From: Micromussa lordhowensis
Lineage: Eukaryota > Cnidaria > Anthozoa > Scleractinia > Lobophylliidae
Reading direction: 5' to 3'
Assembly (NCBI GenBank): GCA_964020085.1
Contig: OZ026604.1
Span: forward strand, 28,746,618 to 28,810,617
DNA: 64,000 nt
Positions 34,966 to 48,602 of the stretch are shown piece by piece (positions within the stretch are counted from its first letter, which is position 1; every line of letters begins with the position of its first letter). Both the position numbers and the translations under genes were made by a program. The notes under the pieces are model-generated. The model made no database searches, had not been told where the DNA came from, and saw only the letters and a list, made by a program, of their open reading frames with translations.

Positions 34966-35475
34966 CCAGTGGTTGCCTCGTAGTTAGCGCGAGCATAGAC
35001 TCTGGATCGAGCGGTCTGGGTTCGAGCCCTGGCCGAGGACATTGTGTTGTGTTCTTGGGCAAGACACTTTACTCTCACAGTGCCTCTCTCCACCCAGGTG
35101 TATAAATGGGTACCGGGAAACGTACTTCTGAGGGATAACCCTATGATAGACTAGCATCCCATCCAGCGGGAGAAGAAATACTTCTAGTCACTTCATGCTA
35201 CAGAAACCAGAGATAAGCGCTGGGGCCCGTTTTTCGAAAGACCCGGGAACTTTTTAGGCCCGCAACGCCATTTTTAGATAATCTGTTTCTAAAAACAGAG
35301 AGGTGAAACTCCCAATAGGAAGAGATCCTCTGTTCAGACTAAGAATATGTGAATAAAACAGCGCTGCAATCATAACGTTTCAGATTTTGCAACGGCTTTC
35401 CGGATGCGGCGAAAACCTTTCCGGGTCTTCGAGAAACAGGCTCATGGCCTGATGAGCCACTGTGGCTAGCCTCGA
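34966..35475 (+). mobile_element. tRNA-derived SINE with a nested insertion
   Basis: Box B GGTTCGAGCCC is near 35019, followed by a conserved body (GCAAGACACTTTACTCTCAC, then GTGTATAAATGGGTACCGG) shared with 42899-43203. The body breaks at about 35222 and resumes at 35444 (GGCCTGATGAGCCACT). A TIR element fills the gap. Confidence 0.75.
35223..35443. mobile_element. TIR element inserted in SINE
   Basis: GGGCCCGTTTTTCGAAAGAC at the left faces GTCTTCGAGAAACAGGCTC at the right as imperfect inverted ends. The SINE at 42899 provides the uninterrupted comparison. Confidence 0.65.
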
Positions 35476-35595
35476 AAACAGACCTTTCTTTCTATTTGCT
35501 ACGCAAATAAACTAAAAATCCAAATCTAATACATTATTTAAAGCCATGCTGTAAGTAACTCTGTAATAAAAATAATCTACTTATCAATACAATCA

Positions 35596-38500
35596 CTATC
35601 TTTCTTCGTTAGTGTAAACTTCACGCTGTGTATCACGAATGCTTGAAATTCTATGAATTCTTCTCCGCGATCGACGACGACGCATCCACAAGGCATTCAT
35701 CACTAGCAGCAACAGTAGAACAACAAGCCACTGAAAAAAACAAACGAGGACAAGATGAACGCTGCTGTGTTATATAGGAGAATCTTTGTTTACAATATGT
35801 TCCTCATTAGCATAAGCGATACAGTTTCTGATGAAGCTACAAAAACATTAGTTCTGGATATTGAAAGGGCACAGCACGATGAACTGTCCCAAGGAATTTG
35901 AGTCCGATGTATTGAATACGGCTTTTTGTGCGACGCGGGTTTAAGAACTCAAAATTCTACAAAGAATGTATGAGCTCAGTAGCGCTTTTGCCACCCAGAA
36001 AACTTGCAGTTTTTAAAAGCCAATTTCTCCTCGAATATTACACGCAAAGCAATTTCACCAATTACAAAGTTTTACAACTCTTTCAACGTTTGTAGTCGAT
36101 TCGTGTCCAGCGCTGATTCCTTCTCTATGCAAAGTCATATGTTGATGATGAAAAATGTAGACAATGACGTCGGCAAAGATTCGGGAATAGCTGTTATCGG
36201 AGTTGAGCCCGCTGTCAAATATTCCTTTGTTTAGAGCGGCACACAAACGAGGCCAATACAGGCCTCGAGGTCAATACAATACAGTATTGACCCTTTCGCC
36301 TCGTTTGCATGTCAAACCGCTGATAACTGCGATAAGAGCTATTACTTCGAATCGAAAGAACCCTTAAACCCCAAACCAAGACGAAAAATGTCTAGCAACG
36401 GCAGTTGATTAGAACTGGGAAGATTGGAAAGGATTCAAAAAATGAAAACATAGGTTTCGGCTTTTCTTGATGTGGCAGAGATGACGTCACTCCACTGCTG
36501 ACGTTCCTCTACTGCTGACGTCACTCCACTGCTGAAGTATGGCTGTTTGAATGAAGGAAACATATTTAAAATCGAGTATTTACGAATAAGAAGGAACACG
36601 CTTAAAACACTAACAAAAAATGGAACTTGGTGACTTTCAATTGGTACTGATTGGTTTTACGATACTCAATAGAAAACCGCTCTAAAGAGAGTCAAAGGCT
36701 CGTCTACTTACAGAATTGTTCTGTTTTCGTACGGTCCATGGCCTTACCTCGACAAGACATGCCATTAGCGACTCCCTTCCAAACTCATACCACTTAGTTG
36801 ATTCGTCTTGTACGGTGTCAATTACAAACGATACTAACAACGCGACTGCTATAAGAGGATCGATAAAACTGAAAAAAAATAATTTTACACTTATAAGATA
36901 ACACCTTAGTTCAATAATATCTTAAAAAGTAAAAAGATTGCGCGCCGTTTCTTCTCCTGTCAAAAATTGCACAATTACTGCGCCACCTTGAGAACCTTTC
37001 ATATATTAAGACTCCAGTTCAATTTAAAATACCCTTCACGGTGTTTTCGAATGTCATTGGCATCTTGGCATATTCATAAAGGAAACGAACCGGTTGGTTA
37101 TCGATATCAGACAATAAGTAAAAAACATGTAATATATACAAAAGTAAGCATACTTTACAAGGAAATCCCAGACTCGTGGAAGTTTCCAGTCATCTAATCC
37201 AAACTAAAAGACACAAAACAGTTACACTAATCAAAGGCTCTCTGAGCAGCTCATGGATGAATAGCCCAATGCCAAGTTTACTTTTGCCACTGTGGCAAAA
37301 CGAGTCTTTGAGCGAAATTATTGGTATGAAAATATATGTCACCTGCACGGTCATTCGCATGAAAATCAAGTGATTTTCATGGGAAACGTTTGGCACAAGC
37401 ACTCGTTCTGCAAATAGAAACTCAGACGGTGGAAGTCAAAGTCTACATTTGTGCCAAGCGGCCCATCAGGCCAGCACTGATAAAAAATAATCTAAGAAAA
37501 AAACAATTTACCATCTTCTCGTGGCTGTTTACTTACACGTGGCTGTTTACTTACACTGTCTGCGAAACGTGACTCTCTTGCCCTTCAGCAAATATACAAA
37601 AAGAGTATCTGATTACATTCTTTGCATAGCGTGAGTTTAGCGTGACTTGTAATCGGAGAATTTTGTTTACGTCTAATGAAAAAACACCTTGACCTTTCAA
37701 TATAAATTTACACATGGTTTTTGGCGAGCGCTATGCTTCTTGTCTTTCCATGTCCATTTGTTACAGCTACTGCTGCTTAGCTTGACAAATTTCAATTTTA
37801 CAACTCCACGAGTTGAGCCAAAAACCATCTTCGTGCCGCGTTAGCTGCCATATGTACGAACTCCATGTTGTCGGACAAAAAATTCGTCTTTCTAGTACCC
37901 CGCTAAAACCTGCTGAAGCTACACCACGAGTGCCTAGGAAAAGAACCATACTAAGCAGGGGAGGGTTGGGAGAAACGATTTAATCCGGTTTAATGAATAA
38001 ATTAATCAGAATCGAGTGAGTGAGTGAGTGAGTGAGTGAGTGAGTGAGTGAGTGAGTGAGTGAGTGAGTGAGTGAGTGATCGAGTGCCATCCGACTGCCT
38101 CCTAAGCTCATGGATGTTACGTAACATCCATGAGCAAAAAGTATCAGTTTTAATCAGTTAGCAGTGATTAGCAACAATGCTAGCGACCTTTTTATTTAAG
38201 CCCCGTCCACACGTATCTGGATATTTTTGAATCCGCAACTTTTTCTTTGTTGATTCACACGTAGCGTATTCACGGAGAGCGGATTAAAAATATCCGGATT
38301 CACTGCCGAATTTGCCGGATGCGTGCGGACAGAAGCCTTAAAAGATAAAATACACAATCCACTGCAGAAATGGGCCAACCAGTTGAGTAAGAATACCCGA
38401 AGAGTTTCCGAAGTAAACCCGAACATTTTCAGAAGTATGCTCCTAGGGTTTCTAATTCTTATTGTTCTATCAGAAATGGTACACGCATGTGAAAACGGGA

Positions 38501-41500
38501 GCTTAAATGTTGCCATCTTCTCCAAATTTTTTAATCCACAAAGAAAAAGTTGCGGATTCGAAAATGTCGGGATACGTGAGGGCGGGCGTTAGGGTTTTTG
38601 ACTGACGGCAAGGAGGTGAACGGGACTATTAAAGATAAATACATTCATTTTAGGAAAATTTCTAACAACATACCTGATTTACTAACTCGTCACGGAATTT
38701 TGACGCTCCATAACGAATTGGTAAAGATATTAAAACTGCCCCAGCAAGGACTTGACCAAAAGCCCACACAAAGTCCTGAGAGAAAGAAATACGGAATTAT
38801 ATTTCTTGTATATTATATTCTCATGCATCTGTTATTAAACGAACAACTTCTCCCTTCCATGGGTAGTTTTGCCCGTATGGTTTTCTATAAGACGGAAACA
38901 CGAGGATTTCTCGGGCATCTGTCAGAGGACGAAAGCTGTCCTCGTTGCTCACACTAACAAAATAGGAATTAACTTAAAATATTACAAAACTCCTAACCTG
39001 ATTGACTAGAATGTCCAAATTCAGCGCCGATGGTATACCAAGACAGAACAGCACAACAAACACTAGCGGGAGGCCAAACTTTCGAGGAACTGGAAAGAAC
39101 GAAGAGAGAAAGTAAACATTCATTCTGCAGACAAAAATCAGAGTGACAAAGCGAGACATCGGTCTTTAACAAATCCTAGAAGTGTGCAATCTTGCCCCGC
39201 CAAGAAAACTTGTATATTTAGTTGTAGCGGCAGCTGGTTTTCGCAAATGCGCCGTGAGCATAAGCAACAAACGCAGATGAAATAACGTGCTATAAAATGT
39301 AACTTCTTTTTGTAAGGACATTTTCCTTAAAAAAGCCGCTAATTATCAACATCATGCTGAGTCTGCGTGTGTTTCTTATGCTTTATATGCGCAAGTGAAA
39401 ACCAGCCTTGAAGGTCGGCGTACACTAGGGAACATGTTGCGAGGGGACATGTTGCATGAAATTCAGCTGGTTTGAATTCCTGCATGATGAAGCAGGGACA
39501 AAATGACCTTCATTTTCAATATCGCATCGCGTGCACTGCTCTTACAAACTGTCCCCGCCACAACATAGAAATAAACCAATGTGCTCTTCGTATGCACTAG
39601 CTTGCGTACTGTTGCGTACAAGCGTTCTATGCGCACATACGAATGGGGCTGTCCCCGCAACATGTCCCCTAGTTTGTGTCGGCCTTTAGAGAACAACACA
39701 GACCAACGTACCTCGCATTTCTTCCAGCGTATGCACCGGGAGCTCTATCATAGCTACAAGTGAGCTGACACCTCCCAGAGACAAGCAAAGGAAGAACAAC
39801 GACGACAGAATACGCCCCGGAATCCCCAACCGCTCATAGAGCACGGGCATCCTAACATAAAACATTAACAAGAAATATTAAAAAAATGGATATGAAACGA
39901 CCTTCACATGAGCAGTCCGCAAAAGTAATCGTGTATCATCCTCTAACCAATTAGAGAAATTAACAATTAGAAATGCTGTGAAAACACTCGCCCGTCGGTT
40001 TGTGTTCCCACAGCACTTCTCGTTTTCCAAAACTTTCACTCGTGTTTCTATTTAACAATTAGATTATGAGCTCGAGATTTCTATCGCGTGATAGTTGACG
40101 AGGGCGCAGCCCGAGTCAACTATCGCGCGATAGAAATCGAGAGCGAATAATCTAATTGTTTTAGTATAAATCTACTAGTCGTTCAAAACTTAATCTAAAT
40201 CCTCTTCTCAACACTTCGAAAACGCCAAGAAACGGCCGTCATTTTGTTAACAAGTGCACACTGTTACGCTATTCACTATCTATCACAGAATAGATAGTGA
40301 GTAGCGTAGCCAATCAGAGAACGGCCTTCGTGATAGAACGCTAGTAGATTTATACTAAAACTCGATAGTGATGATCCATTTATACTATAATCTGTTTACT
40401 ACTGTGTTGAGTTAGATATAGAAATTTGAATTGATGAGCCTCTCGATCGCCTCTAGGTTCGATTACCCACCGCTGTTTGGGAACAGAGCCCGTGTTCCTC
40501 CCCGAAGTCTCTTCTCGAGGAGGAACGGAGAACGAACACGAGAGAACGGAGAAAACGGACGCTAGACCACTTCCCGCTGAAACCTACCAAAGAAATGTCA
40601 ACCCCGTATTGGCATAGCCATCTTCTCTTAACAGCCGCGCAATTTCTGTTTGATTGACACCTTCTTTCATCTTTGTTGCAAAGACCGTTGAGTAGAGTGT
40701 TATGGCGCTCAGCAAGCTGGTGAAAGAAAACAGCGAAAGCAATCACACAACGTTAAGAAAATACCGGGATAATGGGCTACAACAAACTTATTTACTTCCA
40801 CGTTCTGACGTTGATTGACTTTCGAAGCGTGGTATTCCTCCCGGGGGGGGGGGGGGGCTCTCACACAAAAACTAGGACAGGGGTGTTCGTCGGAAATTTT
40901 TAAAAGGGCCCCTACGAAGTAGCAAGATCTTAAATTGTGGATGTGGCTTGAATTTTTTTTTTCACCGCTAAGAGGTACCAGCTCTCAAACAACACCGTGA
41001 CATTAACTGGCACTGACTTTTTTCCGCTCAATACCCCTAAAGGTACCGCGACAGCTCCTCTAGTGGACCTTTGGAGGCTGAACTATCTAAGAGGAACCAA
41101 CACCGCTTTTTAATCCCGAAAAGGTACGAGCACCCCCGTCGTTTTCATTTGGGGTTCCCCCGCCCGAAGGGTATTCACTTCAGCGTGGAATCAGTTGCGA
41201 CTTCAAAGAAAAGCAATCAGTACACAAAACTGCAAAGCGCTCAATTTTTAGTAATCTTTCTATCCTAAGAAGAAACCAAAACACTGACGTAATTTTTGTA
41301 TCTCAAAGAATGTTACACAATCGATAGACACGAAATACACACAATCGTTCCGAGAAGAGATTGCTTGTCCTCGTGACGCAAGGGCCTGGGGTTAAGTCAC
41401 TTGTTGCCACGCAAAAGTTTTGTCTTTTCCCATTTTTGAATGTTGAACTGTACATTTTAAACATATGGTCAGTTTTTACAATAAAAAAAATGACCAAAAC

Positions 41501-44347
41501 AATTGAAATCAACATAAGGCTATTCAAGTTGTTTGGGACTCGTGAAGTAGTCCACTAAGGGCCTGACCACATACAAGACACTTAGCTAATAGTTGTCGAC
41601 AAATACGTTTCGACCGTTTTCCTCTTGCGTGGGAATCATTGGTTTAGTTGTTGACAGCTATCGAAACATGACACACATATGAGCATGCGTATTGTGTTGT
41701 GAGCATGCGCAGTGAACGTTAGTTCTCAAGGTCTCGCTGACCTGACTCCAATGTGTGGAATGCTTGGATTGGACACAATGAACTGTCGATAACATTTATT
41801 TGTCGACAACTATTTGTTGTTGCCAAATACATGGCTAGTCTGTGGATTCCCTAAGGTCAAACGTTGAACTTCACGAGAGGAACTCAATTGCAATTTGAGT
41901 CAATCCAAACGGGTGAAGCTCCACCGTTGGGTCAAAACGTCGAGCTTAATTCGAATTTAGAACGGCAAGCACGTTCTATCCGACTGTTTCCGACGGATAA
42001 AATGTGTTGGTCGATCTAATTCAGTCGGACGAACGTCGAACGTCAAACGTCGAACTCACCATGAACTTAATTCACTCAGTCTAGTTCGTCTCATGTGAAG
42101 TTCGACATCTGACCATAGTTATGATCTGACCTGGGCCTAAAGTAACAAATCCCTTGTAACTTCACTTCCCTCGCAACCAACATTTCAAAGCGCACCTAAC
42201 AAAGGAACTAAAAGTTGTGTTCACCTGATTAAATTATTACAAACTGGAAGAAGAATTCCTAGCTTAACCACACTATTTCGTCGTGACATGTAAGTTGCAT
42301 ACGTCAAAAGCAGCCCTGATCCAGCGCCTATAAGAAACGTCAAGAAAGGTTTTCAGATATAAAGCAAGGGAAAATAAAATATGCATATAATTCGACAGAG
42401 CGAATACATGTATAAAAAATGTTTTTAAAATGTTCCTGTTTATTGAGATCGCTGACTATTTTGCGTGAATTTGTTGTTAAATATTCTTCCAGTGTTTCTA
42501 GTATTTTCGGTATATAATCCAATGTCTGACCGCTTAATTACTTTGCTGAAACGAGACGATTTTAGCGTCTTATCGCTTCCTATGTTTCCCACTCCTAAGG
42601 GTACAGCCTTACCCCTCTCTTGGGAGTGGGAAACCGGTAACTCGCTAAAATCGCTTCAAAACAGCGGTAAAAGCGAACAGACAACAAGCAATGCAATGTG
42701 GAAGTTAGATGAGACGTTTTTATGAAGAGCTTTCTAGTATTTGTATCCCCAAAAAACCGTTCGTAAATATTCCCATACAAAGTCTTCAAATTTCGCCATG
42801 ACCGCGCGTTATTATGCAAGGTAATTTCAGTCAACTTGAACTTGTGTCGCCTGTGATTTGCGTTGTAGTAGTAGTTAACATGTTTTACACTACATTATAG
42901 GCGCGGTGGCTTCATGGTCGGTGCGCTCGACTCCGGAGCGAGCGCTCCGGGTTCGAGCCCTGGCCTGGGACATTGCGTTGTGTTTTTAGGCAAGACACTT
43001 TACTCTCACAGTGCCTCTCTCCAGCCAGGTGTATAAACGGGTACCGGCGAATTTAATGCTGGGGGTAACCCTGCGATGGACTGGCATCCCATCCAGGGGG
43101 GGGAGGGGGGGGTAGAAATATTCCTAGTCGCTTCATGCCAGGGAAACCGGGATAAGCTCCGGCCTGATGGTCCACTTGGCTCGTATGCAGACTTTACTTA
43201 CCTTAACCATAATGAAATTTGCTTCAAATTTGTTTCCAATAACGCCCCGTCTATACTATGCAGGAGAAATTTGAAAACGCAGCTTTATTCAGTCCTACGG
43301 TTAGAGTCCACACTAATCGGTAACGAAAACGGAACTTTTCAAAAACGTTCTTCAAAACCGGAGGAATTTGAAAACGCTAGCTTCGCACTTCAGTTTGGAC
43401 AGGAAACATTTTGAAAATGGAGCTATTCGAAAACAATGACATCACGACAATCAATTGATTTCCCTGCTCGAGTTTTCTTGAAAAACCGAATGATAAAAAA
43501 TGACCGGTCATCCGTTACATCTTCAAATTTTTCGGGCGTAGTCTGGAAGAAAAACATTTGATGCGTTTTCAGAGTGAAAATTACGTTTTCTCCGGGACTA
43601 AGAAATTAATTGATGGTGTAAGGCCTTCGCAACGACACAATGGCATTAACTATTTATTAACCGAGAGTGAGTTCTTTACGGGAAAATCTCGGACCGAGAC
43701 CTTGCCGTATTGACCGAGCGATAGCGAGGTCAATACCGCAAGGCCGAGGTTTGAGATTTTCCCGTAAAGACCGAACGTTCGAGGTTAATAAGTTGTTTAT
43801 TATATGGCTTTTTGCTTGGCTTTTGCAGGCCCGTAATCGGCCCGTGGGCATTACGGGAGAATAATGCCCTAGAATTAGCCAATCAGAGCACGCGTTAGAT
43901 CGGCTACAAACCCAAGTCATATAATAAAACGACATAATCACTTAGGTCGCTAATGTGAACATCGACATAAAGACATACGGAAAACATCTTTTTTCTTTTT
44001 CCAGGATGATCATCACACTGCAAACATAACGACATAACTTCCTTTCTTTTTATATGACTGAGAAAATTACTTCATTGGCTGAGAACAAGCCAATTTATCT
44101 TTAATTCTTAATTTGCATTGCAGTACAAATTAACGCGCGCGCTTTCGCAATTTTCTCAGTCATATAATAAATGAGTAAATCGTATGAAAGCTCGAGCAAT
44201 AATTATTAAGAATTTGCACCACTGGTGATAACTGAATATTTTTTCAAGTTGCACTAGCCTAAAGGCTCGTGAAATTTGGAGAGAATTTTCAAATATCACT
44301 CGACTCGTAGTGTAAATTCCTTAATAATACACATGAAAAAATTACTC

Positions 44348-44380
<33 letters not shown>

Positions 44381-47300
44381 TGTAACACCAGTGCAAATTA
44401 CACATCGTAATTCTGGATAATGATTGGCAGAAAGACAATGAGAAATTTTGTAGGCCAATGATATCATGTAAAGCAGTGACAAAAATTTTGTACGGAAACT
44501 CTGAAAAAAGTTTTCTGGAATGCGAAAAAAATGACTTTAAGAAACATCTTCCGGCAATTTTTCTGCGGGAATTTTTTCATGTTTGTATTATTAATAAGTA
44601 ATCATACGGGTTTTCTCGTTCAATATTTGAATTTAATTTGCACTTGTGAGTTTTTCAAAAAGCCGAAATTGCACTCGCCGAAGCGGCTCGTGCAATTTCA
44701 GCTTTTTGAAAAACTCACTCGTGCAAATTAATTACAAATTGAACTCGAAACCGTATGATTACCTATATTAATTGCACTCGCATTCATACGATGACCTATC
44801 CTAATTGTCATCCAGTTCTCTGAATAACTCTTACCAGTGTCCCAAGCGTTTTGAGAAGCAGCATCCACCCACAGTCGAAGCTTTTTCAATTCATCTAATG
44901 GGAAAAAAGGCAACAAAACAAAACCATCCTGTGAGACAACGCACCCCTGAATCACAGTCACATCTGGAAGTACTAATTCAGCAGCAACCATACATAGGAA
45001 ATACTTTTAAGACTAAATTCCAGTACCAGCTTGAAAGTTAATGTACAGTTACTGTCTTCTAATAAATTACATCAGCATTTGTTTTACTTTTCCTGCTATT
45101 TATAATTTGATTACACCTTTGGTTACGCCTTTGTGAATTATGTTATAACTGACCTCTTTGAAAAGGAGAAGGGGATTTCTGAGCATTACTCCATCATGGG
45201 AACACATCAATCACTACTGAAGAGTACCTAATTAAAATACCCATTCAAACCAGCTTACAGGTTACTGTTTCTCTATACAGTAGGCATCTCCCAGGAATTT
45301 GTCTTATCTCTGCAGGCATGCACTCAACCCTAACAAAAAATGTCTTGACACAGTCAGCCCACCCCTGCAGGAGTAATGTGGTAACTCACCCCAATCAGGT
45401 GTAAATAAATAAGTGATTCCATGTGATGCATATTTCAAGGTCAGGGACCAATAAAAAGACACTAACAAAACAAGAAGCAACAGCGGCATCATGACGTTGT
45501 TAACTCGTTCAATGGAAGTAACTGCTCTTGTCACTGAGAAACCAGCCAGCAACAGACTTAAAAACACGAGGACAATGGGAAGCCAATCATGATCCTGTAG
45601 TGAAAATAATAATAATAATATTTATTACTTATGTTGCACTATTTCTATGAAATAATGAAAAATGGAAAAAAGAACTGTACCATGCAAAATATCAAGAAAA
45701 GTAAAAATATAAATTAAACAACAAAATTAAAGAAACAAGAGGGTTTATTAAAGTGTCTGTGAATTGTTCAAGTCCTTCTGCAAGGAAACAACTCAGAGTT
45801 TCAGTGGCACTCTCATCTAGGCAGAGCTAGTACAAAGTAACTCCTAATCTTGCTTCATGCTACAGAAACAAGGACATTAGCTCCGGACTCCTATGGGGCA
45901 TGTTGGCCCGACAAAATCTGTCAAGTCCTTTCCTTTCCAAGTTTGTGTGAGGATAGTTGAGCTGTGATCACTTAATTTTTTTGTTTGCAACTTTTGTAGT
46001 GACCATAGAAAGAGGGCTCTTCATATAAACAAGTGTATTTAACATTTCAACACTGTAAAAATGCTAATCTGAGATATTATATGACTCGGAGCCTTCATTC
46101 TGTTACTTAATAGTCACAAAAAATGAAAAAAATTAACAGTCTGTGTGTCTTTCAACTGTATGTCACCTGTAATTTGTTCCAAATTGAAGAGCTTTCTTCT
46201 GTTGATTCAGGCAGATGATAAAAAATGGAGTGAAAGAGATAATAGAAACACCAGCCAACCACAACAGAATAGTACGACCTAAAAGCATTCAAAGAACAGG
46301 TACAATAAATAACAATGTAATAATATTAGTCTGATAACCATTTAAATGTATCAATTGAAGGCCGTAAGTGGAAAAAAGCCCTAGGTGACTTTTGGAAAAC
46401 GCTGAGGTAACCAGCATTGAAATACCTCCCAGCAGTTTATACAGTTTACTCTTGTCTTCATTCTTTGTAATTAAATTAAGTAACTACATCTAGAGGAAAT
46501 AAATTGAATTGAATTGAATTGTCTAGAAAGAACTAGTAGCAATTACTAGTTCTTTTGTGTGAGACAATAACTAAACCCAGAGTAAACTGTGAAAATTGCT
46601 GGTAGGTATTTCAATCCTGGCTAACTCAAAATTTTCCAGAAGTCATTTTGGGCTTTATTCCATGCACCACTTCAATTAAATTTCTGCAACAATTCAATTT
46701 TACTATATAGTGCCACTTTTTAGGAAGCACCCCTACTCAGTTGTGCTCTGGCAACAAAAAGACAGCACCAGGAGAATGAACCAGATTCACGAATTTCCAA
46801 TAGAACACAATATTAGCATCTCTTAAAACCATGAGAAAAAAATGAGTTAAGCACTGAAGGCACTGAATGTTTGTTTTGAGCATCAAAATGCAAATTCACT
46901 TTGTCTGCAAAATCATAATTACATCAACAGCAAAAAAGTGCTTGCTCTGCATTTTTATGTATTTGAGTTATACAAGTATGATTTTCTGAGCACCTGCTAA
47001 GTTTTTATACAAGATACTTTGTAAAAAAAAATCGTCACATGTAGAGAGAAATTAAACAACACCCAATTATTCAGGTATACCATTTTAAATGTTATCCACT
47101 TCTGATTATTTTACTTATACGGCTTACCAGCGTATCAGATTAAAAAACTGCAAAGAGTCCAGAACTCTGCCGCACGTCTTGTATTCGACGAAGGTAAATT
47201 TTGTCATATTACACCGTTTCTGAGAGTTCTACACTGGTTACCCTAAAATATCGAGTTGTTTTTAAAATTTTATTGTTAACTTTTAAGGCCATTCATAAAC

Positions 47301-48570
47301 TTGCTCTGATCATGACCTAAGTGTACATTTCCAATCTTGTATCTCTGAAAGACACAGGGGGTAGGTACCATCTTAGATCAAATAACGGCAAAACTTCTCA
47401 ACATTCTGCCATACAGTCTTTTTCCACGCTTGGTGATCGATCTTTTTGTATGGCTGCCCCTAAATTATGGAACGACCTTCCCCTTTTTATTAGAAATATA
47501 TCCTCAGTTAATACATTCAAGAAGGCTCTTAAAACTTACTTATTTCAGAAGGCGTTTCCTAGCTAATTTATTTATTGCTTCTTTTTATAAAGAAGGATTA
47601 AGATTTATTAGAATTTTAGATTTTTTATTAGGAATGTTTTGTAAATAAGACTTTTAGGATTTTTTTGACTCAATGTAATGCGCAGATGAAAATTTCTTCT
47701 CTGGATTGATATTTGCGCAATACAAATCAATAAATTATTATTATTATTAATTATTATTATTTTACAAGCACTTACGCAATAAAAATAACAACGGCGACCA
47801 TCCACCCACCACACCATAATGACCAGGGTCCCAAAAGTAGTCGGAATGATTTCATCGGAGCCTTTCGTGTAAAGCGTCCAACAGAATACTCAATGAGAAT
47901 CACTGGTAATGACCACAGTCCAAGGAATAAAATCCATACCAATAAAAACTGAAGTCCACCTGAATCAATGTATTACCATGTTATATGCATCTATGATCCC
48001 TCATGTATAAAAATGCAAACATATCAATGATATTGTAAAATTTAAGTGCCTGATATACCCAGTCCGCAGTCGTTAGGCTGCATTTAGTCAGCAGTCCGCG
48101 TTTTATACCTGAGTCTGTATTTTATACTCATTATACCTCAGTGCGTGTTTTACACCCAGTCCGTGTTTTATACCCAGTCAGTAGTCCATGTTTTATAGGG
48201 GAATCCTTGTTTACAATATTTGTCTCATTAGCATAAGCAATTCAGTTTCTGATGGAGCTACAAATAAATCAGTTCTGAATATTGAAAGGTCATAGTACGA
48301 TTAAGTCTACTAGTGAATATGAGCCTGATGTATTGAATACTTTTTGTGTTGCACGGGTTTAAAAACTCAAAATTTAACAAAGAATGCATGAGCTCATTAT
48401 AGCGCTTTTGCCACCCAGAAATTTTGCAGTTTTTGAAAGACAATTTCTCCTTGAATATTACACCCAAAGAGCTAAAAATTTCACCATGTACTAGGTTTTC
48501 ACTAGTTCTTTAGCTGCCTGAAGTCAATTCATATCTAACATGTTTCCTTCTGTACGCAAAGCTGTATGCA

Positions 48571-48602
<32 letters not shown>

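Noticed and set aside
46167..46278. Alternative reading frame of transporter exon 4 (RTILLWLAGVSIISF)
   Set aside because: It looks membrane-like but breaks phase with both neighbours. The frame with YYSVVVGWCFYYLF fits family TM3 and both junctions.
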